Assembly (NCBI RefSeq): GCF_002813455.1
Contig: NZ_PHHE01000001.1
Span: forward strand, 3,895,001 to 3,959,000
Direction: 5' to 3'
Length of the DNA stretch: 64,000 bases
From: Pseudomonas baetica
Lineage (GTDB): Bacteria > Pseudomonadota > Gammaproteobacteria > Pseudomonadales > Pseudomonadaceae
This document shows positions 25,619 through 35,076 of the stretch, in pieces. Below the pieces are notes generated by a model, which did no database searches, was not told where the DNA came from, and saw only the letters and a program-made list of their open reading frames with translations. The translations under genes were made by a program, and so were the position numbers. Position 1 is the stretch's first letter; every line of letters begins with the position of its first letter.

Positions 25619-26400
25619 GTGGTTATTCATTGCGCGGTTTGAACTGGTTCAACGCGTTGAGCGCTGGGGCGAAAGCGGTAGACGGTTTGCCGCCGTCGTT
25701 GAAGGTTGCCGATGGCGAACTCGGGCGCTTTCTGGCCGTGGTCGCTGATCCTGAAAACCGTTTTCCCCGTGCTCGCAACGGCGAAGTCGGATTGCTGGAA
25801 GGCTGGGGTTTGGCCAAGGCTGTGGATGACGCAATCACCGCTGACCGCGACAAAACTCAAAAGCGCCCGTTGATCGCCATCGTCGATGTACCGAGCCAGG
25901 CCTATGGTCGTCGCGAAGAAGCCCTCGGTATTCATCAGGCCCTTGCCGGTGCCGCGGACAGTTATGCCCGTGCACGGCTGGCCGGGCATCCGGTGATTGC
26001 GTTGTTGGTGGGTAAGGCCATGTCCGGTGCGTTTCTCGCCCACGGCTATCAGGCCAACCGCTTGATCGCCCTGCGTGACCCCGGCGTGATGGTGCACGCG
26101 ATGGGCAAGGCCTCGGCGGCGCGGGTGACTTTGCGCAGCGTCGAAGAACTGGAAGCGCTGGCCGCCAGCGTGCCGCCGATGGCGTATGACATCGACAGTT
26201 ACGCCAGCCTCGGGCTGCTTTGGGAAACCCTGTCGGTGCAGCAGATCGAACAGCCGACCGCGGAGGATCTGGCGCGGGTGACTGAGTGCCTGAGGCAAGC
26301 AATCGGCGATGTCACCGGCAGTGATTTGGGCGGTCGTCTCGGTGCGAAAAATCGCGAAGCGTCCAGCCGCGTGCGCGCGTTGCTGAGGGCGCAGTGGTGA
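25615..26400 (+). CDS. mdcE: Malonate decarboxylase gamma subunit
   Basis: A 261-residue partner of MdcD with the carboxyltransferase alpha-like fold. It has IAIVDVPSQAYGRREE, then HPVIALLVGKAMSGAFLAHGYQANR around residue 125 (quoted in part), which should form the second oxyanion loop, and VMVHAMGKASAARVT. The start ATGA overlaps the mdcD stop and the end overlaps mdcG (GTGA), so translation is coupled through the operon. Confidence 0.95.
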   Translation: MSGYSLRGLNWFNALSAGAKAVDGLPPSLKVADGELGRFLAVVADPENRFPRARNGEVGLLEGWGLAKAVDDAITADRDKTQKRPLIAIVDVPSQAYGRREEALGIHQALAGAADSYARARLAGHPVIALLVGKAMSGAFLAHGYQANRLIALRDPGVMVHAMGKASAARVTLRSVEELEALAASVPPMAYDIDSYASLGLLWETLSVQQIEQPTAEDLARVTECLRQAIGDVTGSDLGGRLGAKNREASSRVRALLRAQW

Positions 26401-27014
26401 ACACGCCGCTGGCCCACGATCTGCTCTGGGGCATGACGCCGGCGCAGTTGCCGGCGGATGCGCCGCAGTGGGCGATTGAGTCGCTCACTGCCGGGCAACC
26501 GGTGGTGGTGCGTCGGGCCTTGAGTGCTGAGGGTTTTGTTGCCGTGGGCGTGCGCGGTGTATTGCGTGAACAGCGGTTGACGGCGTTCATGGCGCTCGAT
26601 TCGATTGCCTGTCGGGTCAGCCCGGAGGCGCTGTGTCACGTCGACAGTGAGCGTGATTTGCCGGCACTGCGTGCGCTCAAGCAATTGCGGCCGATGCTCG
26701 ATGATTGCGGTTGGGTCTGGGGTGTCAGCGGCAGTGCCGGGTTTGAACTGGCCAGCGGATTTAAGGCGATGCACGTGGCCAGTGACCTCGATCTGATTCT
26801 GCGCACGCCGCAACTGATCACCCGAAATCGGGCACGCAAACTGGTTGAGTTTCTCGATCTGGCCGCGTGCCGGGTCGACCTGCAATTGCAGACACCATTC
26901 GGTGCGGTCGCATTGCGCGAGTGGGCCGGCGGATCTGCACGTGTGCTGCTGAAAAACGAGTATCAGGCCTGTCTGGTGGCTGATCCATGGAACCCGCAGG
27001 AGCAGGCAGCGTGA
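26397..27014 (+). CDS. mdcG: Phosphoribosyl-dephospho-CoA transferase MdcG
   Basis: A 205-residue nucleotidyltransferase that attaches the prosthetic group made by MdcB to Ser25 of MdcC. The nucleotidyltransferase signature is visible as WGVSGSAGFELASG followed by SDLDLILRTP (about residues 115-145). The GTG at 26397 overlaps the mdcE stop; another GTG one codon earlier is equally possible. Its own stop overlaps the GTG of mdcH. Confidence 0.93.
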   Translation: MNTPLAHDLLWGMTPAQLPADAPQWAIESLTAGQPVVVRRALSAEGFVAVGVRGVLREQRLTAFMALDSIACRVSPEALCHVDSERDLPALRALKQLRPMLDDCGWVWGVSGSAGFELASGFKAMHVASDLDLILRTPQLITRNRARKLVEFLDLAACRVDLQLQTPFGAVALREWAGGSARVLLKNEYQACLVADPWNPQEQAA

Positions 27015-27931
27015 GTAGCTTGCTGGTGTTCCCCGGCCAGGGCGCGCAGCAGCCGGGCATGCTCCAGCGTTTGCCTCGGGAAACGCTGGTCGAGGCCACT
27101 GATGTACTGGGTGAAGATGTCTTGCAGCTCGATTCTGCCGAAGCGCTGCGCAGCACAAGGGCGGTGCAACTCTGTCTGCTGATCGCCGGGGTCGCAGCTT
27201 CGCGGCAGCTGTTGCAGGACGGTTTGAACGCGGACTATGTCGCCGGCCTGTCCATCGGTGCTTACCCGGCAGCGGTTGTCGCTGGGGCCTTGAGCTTCAG
27301 CGATGCCTTGCATCTGGTCAGCCTGCGCGGTGAGTTGATGCAGCAAGCTTATCCACAGGGCTTTGGCATGACCGCGATCATCGGCTTGCAATTATCCACC
27401 GTCGAAACGCTGTTGGCGCAGGTGCACAGCGAGGATTCGCCGGTGTATCTGGCCAACATCAATGCCGACAATCAGGTGGCGATTGCCGGCAGTGACGAGG
27501 CCATGCAAGCGGTGGCTGAACTGGCGCGCAGTCGCGGCGCCGGTCTGGCAAAACGTCTGGCAGTGAGTGTTCCTTCGCACTGCCCACTGCTGGACGAACC
27601 GGCGCTAACCCTTGCGCAAGCGTTCGCCAACGTAGAGTTGAAAACCCCGAAAATCGCCTACCTGAGCGGCAGCCGCGCTCGGCCGGTGATCAAGGTCGAC
27701 GCCCTGCGCGACGACCTCGCCTTCAACATGTGCCGCGTGGTGGATTGGCGCAGCACCGTGCAAAGCGCTTACGAGCGTGGCGTGCGTTTACAGATCGAAC
27801 TGCCGCCCGGTGCGGTGCTGACCGGGCTGGCGCGCCGGGTGTTCGAGCAAGGCACCGTCACTGCCTTCGACAGTGCTCGTCTCGACACCTTGCAGGCGCT
27901 GTTGCGAGAGGAGGGTGGCCGCCAACTCTAA
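27011..27931 (+). CDS. mdcH: Malonate decarboxylase epsilon subunit (malonyl-CoA:ACP transacylase)
   Basis: A 306-residue acyltransferase of the FabD fold. It charges the carrier protein with malonyl groups, starting the catalytic cycle. The N-terminal FPGQGAQQPGM, the nucleophile Ser in GLSIGAYPAA (near residue 81) and the SVPSHCPLLDEPA segment with its His are visible. The GTG at 27011 (VSSLLVFPGQG) overlaps the mdcG stop. Sequence upstream in the same frame belongs to mdcG. Confidence 0.93.
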   Translation: MSSLLVFPGQGAQQPGMLQRLPRETLVEATDVLGEDVLQLDSAEALRSTRAVQLCLLIAGVAASRQLLQDGLNADYVAGLSIGAYPAAVVAGALSFSDALHLVSLRGELMQQAYPQGFGMTAIIGLQLSTVETLLAQVHSEDSPVYLANINADNQVAIAGSDEAMQAVAELARSRGAGLAKRLAVSVPSHCPLLDEPALTLAQAFANVELKTPKIAYLSGSRARPVIKVDALRDDLAFNMCRVVDWRSTVQSAYERGVRLQIELPPGAVLTGLARRVFEQGTVTAFDSARLDTLQALLREEGGRQL

Positions 27932-27996
27932 AACCGCCGACTCATGCTTCGAACAACAAAAACAACATTCGACGATGCACTTTGAGGACTACAACA

Positions 27997-28413
27997 ATGA
28001 TTATTTACGGTGTGGCGCTGCTGGCGATCTGTACGCTGGCAGGGGTGATCATGGGCGACATGCTCGGCGTGTTGCTGGGCGTCAAATCCAACGTCGGCGG
28101 GGTCGGCATCGCCATGATCCTGCTGATCTGCGCGCGGCTGTGGATGCAAAAACGCGGCGGCATGACCAAGGAGTGCGAGATGGGCGTCGGCTTCTGGGGC
28201 GCCATGTACATTCCGGTGGTGGTGGCGATGGCCGCGCAACAGAACGTCGTCACCGCGCTGCACGGCGGCCCGGTGGCGGTGTTGGCGGCGATTGGTTCGG
28301 TGGTGATCTGTGGCTGCACGATTGCCTTGATCAGCCGCTCCCACAAGGGCGAACCGTTACCCGACGAACCGGCGAAAATCACCCCGGTCGGCACGCCAGT
28401 AGGAGGTCGCTGA
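27997..28413 (+). CDS. madL: Malonate transporter subunit MadL
   Basis: A 138-residue membrane protein with four likely helices (residues about 1-25, 33-50, 65-85 and 90-110) that forms a two-part malonate/cation symporter with MadM. The family blocks IYGVALLAICTLAGVIMGD and GGVGIAMILLICARLWMQKRGG are clear (quoted in part). The ATG at 27997 follows a TTTGAGGACTACAACA leader after a 65-base gap from mdcH. Frame-open sequence upstream of it overlaps mdcH and is not coding. Confidence 0.93.
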   Translation: MIIYGVALLAICTLAGVIMGDMLGVLLGVKSNVGGVGIAMILLICARLWMQKRGGMTKECEMGVGFWGAMYIPVVVAMAAQQNVVTALHGGPVAVLAAIGSVVICGCTIALISRSHKGEPLPDEPAKITPVGTPVGGR

Positions 28414-28414
28414 T

Positions 28415-29179
28415 ATGTGGGATCTCATCGAAAAAGGTCTGGAGCACAACGGTCTGATCACTGCCTTCGCCTTCGTCGGCGTGATCATGTGGGTGTCGGT
28501 CATTCTCTCCAAACGCCTGACCTTCGGGCGCATTCACGGCTCGGCGATTGCCATCGTTATCGGTCTGGTGCTGGCATGGGTCGGCGGCACCATGACCGGC
28601 GGGCAGAAGGGCCTGGCGGATCTGACGCTGTTCTCTGGCATCGGCTTGATGGGTGGGGCGATGCTGCGTGATTTTGCGATTGTTGCCACGGCGTTTGAGG
28701 TGCAGGCGACCGAGGCGAAGAAGGCCGGGATGATCGGCGTGATCGCGCTGCTGCTGGGCACGATCCTGCCGTTCATTGTCGGCGCGTGCATGGCCTGGGC
28801 GTTTGGTTATCGCGATGCGGTGAGCATGACCACCATTGGCGCGGGCGCGGTGACTTACATTGTCGGGCCAGTGACGGGCGCGGCGATTGGCGCGACGTCG
28901 GACGTGATGGCCTTGTCGATTGCCACCGGGTTGATCAAGGCGATTCTGGTGATGGTCGGCACGCCGGTCGCGGCGCGCTGGATGGGTCTGGATAACCCGC
29001 GTTCGGCGATGGTGTTTGGTGGTCTGGCCGGGACGGTGAGTGGGGTGACGGCCGGGCTGGCGGCGACGGATCGGCGGTTGGTGCCTTATGGGGCGTTGAC
29101 GGCGACGTTCCACACCGGGCTTGGGTGCTTGCTGGGGCCTTCGCTGTTGTTCTTCATTGTTCGCGCGATTGTGGGCTAG
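28415..29179 (+). CDS. madM: Malonate transporter subunit MadM
   Basis: A 254-residue polytopic membrane protein, the second half of the MadLM malonate transporter. Hydrophobic helices fill most of the length. It has MWDLIEKGLEHNGLITAFAF at the start and the GAVTYIVGPVTGAAIGATSD loop (cut here). A near-perfect AGGAGG (28401-28406) precedes the ATG at 28415, one base after the madL stop. It is the last gene of the mdc operon before the inserted IS element. Confidence 0.94.
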   Translation: MWDLIEKGLEHNGLITAFAFVGVIMWVSVILSKRLTFGRIHGSAIAIVIGLVLAWVGGTMTGGQKGLADLTLFSGIGLMGGAMLRDFAIVATAFEVQATEAKKAGMIGVIALLLGTILPFIVGACMAWAFGYRDAVSMTTIGAGAVTYIVGPVTGAAIGATSDVMALSIATGLIKAILVMVGTPVAARWMGLDNPRSAMVFGGLAGTVSGVTAGLAATDRRLVPYGALTATFHTGLGCLLGPSLLFFIVRAIVG

Positions 29180-29224
29180 GTTCGGGTTTTGAGTCGTCTG
29201 GCCTGACGCCTTCGCGAGCAGGCT

Positions 29225-30584
29225 GGGGGTGTCAGAAATTTTGTGTTCGGGCATAACATGAGTAAGAGGTGCATGTATGCCAACCAAAAAGAAACCCCTG
29301 CGTGACCTACCAAAAATCCCCAAGGAGCTGCTCGAAGAGTTCGGTGAGGGGCTGATTACCGCAGAGGCTATTGAAGACGCTTCTGCGGCCTTCAAGAAGG
29401 CCTTGATTGAGCGAGCATTGAGTGCCGAGCTCGGTCACCACCTGGGGTATCCGCCGGGCGCGCAGCGCCCAGAGGATGAAACCAACCAGCGCAATGGCAA
29501 AACGGGCAAGACGATTTTGACGGGGGATGGCCCGCTGCGGCTGGAGATTCCCCGTGATCGGGATGGCAGTTTTGCCCCCATTCTGATCCCCAAGCATGAG
29601 CGGCGTTACACCGGTTTTGATGACAAGATCATCGCCATGTATGCCCGAGGCATGACCGTTCGAGAAATCCGCGCTTTCCTCTCTGAGCAATACGGGACGG
29701 ACGTTTCCCATGACTTCATCAGCTCAGTCACGCACGAGGTGATGGAGGAAATTGGTGCGTGGCAACAGCGACCGCTTGAGCCGATGTACCCAGTCATTTT
29801 CTTCGATGCGCTGCGGGTCAAGATCCGAGAAGAAGGCCTTGTCCGCAACAAGGCGATTTACTTGGCGCTGGGTGTTTTACCCGATGGAACGCGCGATATT
29901 CTTGGTATCTGGATCGAAAACACCGAGGGTGCGAAGTTCTGGATGAAGGTCTTCAACGACCTCAAGACCCGCGGCGTAGAGGACGTGCTGATCGCCGTGA
30001 CTGACGGTCTCAAAGGCATGCCAGAGGCGCTAAGCGCAGTATTTCCGGCAACAACGCTGCAAACATGCATCGTCCACTTGATCCGCAACAGCCTCGATTA
30101 CGCGGCGTGGGACAAGCGCCGTGAGCTGGCCAAGGCGCTAAAACCGATCTATCAAGCCATCAACGCAGAAGCGGCTGAGGAAGCACTGGATGCCTTTGAA
30201 AATGGCCCTTGGGGTAAGCAATACCCAACGGTGGTGGCGGCCTGGAGACGAGCCTGGGATCGAGTGATTCCATTTTTTGTCTTCCCGCCTGCCATTCGAA
30301 AAGTGATCTATACGACCAACGCTATCGAAAGCATCAACGCTCAGCTACGCAAGATCATCAAGACCCGGGGCCACTTCCCGACGGATGACGCAGCGACCAA
30401 GCTGATCTGGCTTGGGCTGCGTAACATCACGGCAAACTGGGGCTCGGCGGCTCATGACTGGAAGAGTGCGATGAACCAATTTGCGATTCTGTACGGAGAT
30501 CGATTTATCAGGCCGACCTGGTAAAACCCGGCCTGCCTGACGGCAGGCCATTACCGGCCCGCACACAAAAAATCTGACACTCTC
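29225..30584 (+). mobile_element. IS256-family insertion sequence (1360 bp) inserted in a REP element
   Basis: The element is bounded by imperfect 26-base terminal inverted repeats: the left end begins GGGGGTGTCAGAAATTTTGT and the right end, read inward, begins GAGAGTGTCAGATTTTTTGT. It is flanked on both sides by AGCAGGCT (29217-29224 and 30585-30592), an 8-base target duplication as expected for IS256-type elements. The duplicated bases are part of a REP core, so the insertion split a REPIN between madM and mdcR. One intact transposase gene fills it. A hairpin GGCCTGCC/GGCAGGCC just after the gene could act as its terminator. Confidence 0.95.
29277..30524 (+). CDS. IS256 family transposase
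   Basis: A 415-residue full-length mutator-type (IS256 family) DDE transposase. Likely catalytic residues are Asp177 (IFFDALRVKIR), Asp243 (VTDGLKGMPE) and Glu351 (TTNAIESIN), with the family's C-x2-H motif at Cys264/His267 (TCIVHLIRN). The N-terminal region contains the DNA-binding helices, including GMTVREIRAFLSE. There is no frameshift or internal stop, so the element may still be active. Confidence 0.96.
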   Translation: MPTKKKPLRDLPKIPKELLEEFGEGLITAEAIEDASAAFKKALIERALSAELGHHLGYPPGAQRPEDETNQRNGKTGKTILTGDGPLRLEIPRDRDGSFAPILIPKHERRYTGFDDKIIAMYARGMTVREIRAFLSEQYGTDVSHDFISSVTHEVMEEIGAWQQRPLEPMYPVIFFDALRVKIREEGLVRNKAIYLALGVLPDGTRDILGIWIENTEGAKFWMKVFNDLKTRGVEDVLIAVTDGLKGMPEALSAVFPATTLQTCIVHLIRNSLDYAAWDKRRELAKALKPIYQAINAEAAEEALDAFENGPWGKQYPTVVAAWRRAWDRVIPFFVFPPAIRKVIYTTNAIESINAQLRKIIKTRGHFPTDDAATKLIWLGLRNITANWGSAAHDWKSAMNQFAILYGDRFIRPTW

Positions 30585-30651
30585 AGCAGGCTCGCTTCCA
30601 CAGGGAAATGCATTCCAAATGTGGGAGCGAGCCTGCTCGCGAAGGAGGCAC
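30585..30651. repeat. Right part of a REP pair split by the IS256 element
   Basis: The segment begins with the duplicated AGCAGGCT, continues CGCTTCCACAGGG and ends with an inverted core GGGAGCGAGCCTGCTCGCGAA (30621-30641). Its missing left end, CCTTCGCGAGCAGGCT, is at 29209-29224 on the other side of the IS. Joining the halves restores an ordinary REPIN. Confidence 0.92.
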
Positions 30652-30658
30652 CTCGGTC

Positions 30659-31573
30659 TCAAGCCTGGCGATTGGCATACATCCGACACTCCGCCAACAG
30701 CGCCAACAAATTCGGATCCCTCTCCTTGGCCTTCAAAAACACCACACCAATGTGCTGCTGCAACCGGTACTTCTCCTGCAACGGAATCAGCTTCACCCGG
30801 TTCTCATACACCGCCGCAATCCGCCCCGGCAGTAACGCATAGCCCACCCCCGAACTGACCATGCTCAACAGCGTGAAGATGTCATTCACCTGCATCGCCA
30901 CCTTCGGCTCGAACCCTGCCTGCTTGAACACCCGATTGCCGTCCTGATGGGTGGCGAAGCCTTGGGTCAGGGTGATAAACGTCTCGTCGCGCACTTCTGC
31001 CAGATCCACTTCACTGCGCTGGGCGAACCTTGAATCCGCCGGGGTGGCGAGGAAGATGTCGTCGGAGAACAGCGCAATCTGCTCGCAGTCCGGATCGTTG
31101 ATGCTGTCGTCCAGCGACACCAGGATCGCGTCGACTTCCATGTTCTTCAGCTTGTAGAGCAGGTCGATATTCGAGCCGAGGATCAGGTCGATGTTGAGTT
31201 CGCTGCGGCGGATCTTCAGGCCCATGATCAGTTGCGGCACAGTCTTCACCGTCAGCGAGTACAGCGAGCCCAGCTTGAAGCGTTCTGCGGAGAACCCGGC
31301 GGCTTCGCGGGTCAGGCGCACGCTTTCGACCACGTCCTGAATCAGCTTCTGCGCGCGTTCTTCGAGCACGTAAGCACTTTCCAGCGGCGTCAGGTTGCGC
31401 CCTTCGTGTTTGAACAGCGGGCAGCGCAGGGCGCTTTCCAGCGAGTGAATCGCGCGGTGCACGCTGACGTTGCTGGTCTGCAACTCGGCAGCGGCGCGGG
31501 CCAGATTGCCGGTGCGCATGAAAGCGAGGAACACCTCGAGTTTTTTCAGGGTCAACTCTTCGTCGATCAGCAT
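30659..31573 (-). CDS. mdcR: LysR-family regulator of malonate utilisation MdcR
   Basis: A 304-residue LysR-type regulator. The N-terminal helix-turn-helix covers about residues 8-65 (LEVFLAFMRTGNLARAAAEL, then VSVHRAIHSLE) and an inducer-binding domain follows with QLIMGLKIRRSELNIDL. It is convergent with the mdc operon end, the usual place for mdcR in Pseudomonas, and is expected to activate the mdc genes with malonate as signal. The IS insertion lies downstream of both genes, so it should not break either reading frame. Confidence 0.9.
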   Translation of the reverse strand: MLIDEELTLKKLEVFLAFMRTGNLARAAAELQTSNVSVHRAIHSLESALRCPLFKHEGRNLTPLESAYVLEERAQKLIQDVVESVRLTREAAGFSAERFKLGSLYSLTVKTVPQLIMGLKIRRSELNIDLILGSNIDLLYKLKNMEVDAILVSLDDSINDPDCEQIALFSDDIFLATPADSRFAQRSEVDLAEVRDETFITLTQGFATHQDGNRVFKQAGFEPKVAMQVNDIFTLLSMVSSGVGYALLPGRIAAVYENRVKLIPLQEKYRLQQHIGVVFLKAKERDPNLLALLAECRMYANRQA

Positions 31574-31624
31574 GGCGCGGACTCTTTTTTATGTCGGTCG
31601 ATTGTGCACGGTATGCGCCGCTCT

Positions 31625-31700
31625 TTGTAGGAGCTGCCGAAGGCTGCGATCTTTGCTTTTCAAGATCAAAAGATCGCAGCCTTCGGCAGCTCCTACAGGG
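31625..31700. repeat. Second-type inverted repeat (GTAGGAGCTGCCGAAGGCTG core)
   Basis: Two inverted copies of GTAGGAGCTGCCGAAGGCTG plus CGATCTTT separated by about 20 bases. The core differs from the GCGAGCAGGCTCGC REP. The same element recurs at 41607-41690. Confidence 0.92.
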
Positions 31701-31784
31701 ATCGTGTTTAACGGAAACATTGCGCTTTTACGCTCAAGGCCCGAGCCTTGCGCGCTGCGGTAACGAAACTGAGGTGAGCAATAC

Positions 31785-32410
31785 ATGTATCACGGAGAAC
31801 GATTGAACGCCTGGACGCCTGGACGCATCTGGTCGGGGCGGTGGCGGCGTTTATTGGCGGGGTGTGGATGCTGGTCATTGCCTGCCTGGACGGCAGTCCG
31901 TGGAAGATTGTCAGTGTGGCGATTTACGCCTTTACCCTGCTGGTGCTCTACAGCGCGTCCACCGTGTACCACAGCGTGCGCGGGCGCAAGAAAGCGATCA
32001 TGAAGAAGGTTGATCACTTTTCGATCTACCTGCTGATCGCCGGCAGTTACACGCCGTTCTGTCTGGTGACCCTGCGCGGGGTCTGGGGCTGGACGCTGTT
32101 CGGGATTGTCTGGGGGCTGGCGCTGATTGGCATCCTGCAAGAGATCAAGCCGCGTTCCGAAGCGCGGATTCTGTCGATCGTCATTTATGCGGTGATGGGC
32201 TGGATTGTGCTGGTGGCGGTCAAACCGTTACTGGCGGCGCTGGGCACCACCGGTTTTGCTTGGTTGGCCACGGGCGGGGTTTTGTACACCGTGGGGATTA
32301 TCTTCTTTGCCCTGGATCACCGGTTGCGGCATGCCCACGGGATTTGGCATTTGTTCGTGATTGCCGGGAGTTTGCTGCACTTTGTGGCGATTATGTTTTA
32401 TGTCCTGTGA
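31785..32410 (+). pseudogene. Hemolysin III (YqfA/HlyIII) family membrane protein, frameshifted by an 8-bp tandem duplication
   Basis: The body (31841-32410) encodes a HlyIII-type multi-helix protein with the family motifs STVYHS, KKVDHFSIYLLIAGSYTPF and LDHRLRHAHGIWHLFVI. The expected N-terminus MYHGERLNAWT starts at the ATG at 31785 but is in another frame. The cause is visible: GCCTGGAC occurs twice in tandem (31809-31816 and 31817-31824). Deleting one copy restores MYHGERLNAWTHLVGAV fused to the rest. In the downstream frame the only start after the stop at 31775 is a GTG at 31841, inside the first helix. It could be a true mutation, a reversible slippage site or a sequencing error. Confidence 0.85.
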
Positions 32411-32418
32411 ATGCGATT

Positions 32419-32512
32419 CCTGTGGGAGGGGGCTTGCTCCCGAAGGCGCCAGGTCAGCCAACATCATTGTTGAATGACATACCGCATTCGGGAGCAAGCC
32501 CCCTCCCACAGT
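32419..32512. repeat. REP pair, GGAGGGGGCTTGCTCCCGAA variant
   Basis: Inverted copies of GTGGGAGGGGGCTTGCTCCC (about 32422-32444 and 32486-32510). This is a recognisable subfamily with GGGAGCAAGCCCCC instead of GCGAGCAAGCCCGC. Confidence 0.91.
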
Positions 32513-32553
32513 GTATTTCCAGTGAACACAAATTCTTTGTACACCCAAGATCT

Positions 32554-32587
32554 ACTGTGGGAGCGGGCTTGCTCGCGAAGAGGCCCT
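32554..32587. repeat. Single REP copy overlapping the rsmE stop
   Basis: A solitary REP core GGGAGCGGGCTTGCTCGCGAA without an inverted partner within 100 bases, ending at the rsmE stop codon. Confidence 0.85.
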
Positions 32588-33305
32588 AGAAATCACCCCA
32601 CAATTGTTGAGCCACCGCCAACGCCACAACCGGCGCCGTCTCGGTGCGCAACACTCGCGGGCCGAGGCGCGCAGCGTGGAAACCATTGCCTTTGGCCTGC
32701 TCGACCTCGGCGTCGGACAAGCCACCCTCCGGCCCGATCAGAAACGCCAGCGTCGAAGGTTTCGCATGACTCACCAGCGGCTCGGCCACCGGATGCAGCA
32801 CCAGCTTCAGATCCGCTTCAGTCTGCTTGATCCAGTCGGCTAACAGCACTGGCGGATGAATCACCGGCACCCGCGAACGACCGCATTGCTCGCACGCACT
32901 GATCGCCACTTGGCGCCAGTGCAGGAGGCGTTTGTCGGCGCGTTCGTCCTTCAGGCGTACTTCGCAGCGCTCGCTGAAAATCGGGGTGATCTCAGTGACG
33001 CCCAGTTCGGTGGCTTTCTGAATCGCCCAGTCCATTCGCTCGCCACGGGACAGGCCCTGGCCGAGATGAATCTGCAACGGCGATTCAACCTGGCCGGGCA
33101 ACTGCTCGTCGATCTGCACGACAACGCGTTTCTTGCCGACTTCCACCAGCGATCCGCGAAACTCATGGCCGGAGCCGTCGAACATCTGCACCGCATCGCC
33201 CTCGGCCATGCGCAGCACGCGACTGATGTAATGCGCCTGGGCTTCCGGCAATTCGTGTTCGCCAGTGCTCAGCGGGGCGTCGATAAAGAAGCGGGACAGT
33301 CTCAT
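32586..33305 (-). CDS. rsmE: 16S rRNA (uracil(1498)-N(3))-methyltransferase
   Basis: A 239-residue SPOUT-class methyltransferase for U1498 of 16S rRNA. An N-terminal PUA-like part (MRLSRFFID, HYISRVLRM) is followed by the trefoil-knot domain with QKATELGVTEITPIFSERCEV, LIGPEGGLSDAEVEQA and the closing LGPRVLRTETAPVVAL (quoted in part). Length is normal. It lies downstream of bioA on the same strand, with a REPIN between them. Confidence 0.95.
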   Translation of the reverse strand: MRLSRFFIDAPLSTGEHELPEAQAHYISRVLRMAEGDAVQMFDGSGHEFRGSLVEVGKKRVVVQIDEQLPGQVESPLQIHLGQGLSRGERMDWAIQKATELGVTEITPIFSERCEVRLKDERADKRLLHWRQVAISACEQCGRSRVPVIHPPVLLADWIKQTEADLKLVLHPVAEPLVSHAKPSTLAFLIGPEGGLSDAEVEQAKGNGFHAARLGPRVLRTETAPVVALAVAQQLWGDF

Positions 33306-33351
33306 TTCGGGTCTCTGAAAAGATGTGAATCAGTTGAATCGGTGTCGGTTT

Positions 33352-33421
33352 CATTCGCGAGCAGGCTCGCTCCCACAGGGGAATGCATTCCAGGGTGGGA
33401 GCGAGCCTGCTCGCGAAAGCG
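33352..33421. repeat. REP pair (REPIN) between bioA and rsmE
   Basis: Two closely spaced inverted cores (33353-33377 and 33395-33417) separated by only about 17 bases. Confidence 0.92.
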
Positions 33422-33447
33422 GCAGTTCAGGCACCACAAATTTTGAA

Positions 33448-34854
<1,407 letters not shown>

Positions 34855-35076
34855 TTACAGTCTCCTCGAGGCGGCTCGCGTCAGGCGCGGGCAAACAATC
34901 GCGCAAGCCTATGCAATGCATCGCACGGGGACAACCCATTGTGTCAATTGAGCTACTTTGTATGAGCCGATAGACGTCGCTGGCGGCGTTTTGATGGCTA
35001 ACGTATTCTTCGCGGTTCTTTGGGTCGTCTGACCCGCAAAACTGCTTTTTCCTACGTGTTTTCCGGAGTTCGCTGA

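Noticed and set aside
27730..27996. Long N-terminal extension of madL
   Set aside because: It overlaps mdcH in another frame; the conserved MadL start is the ATG at 27997.
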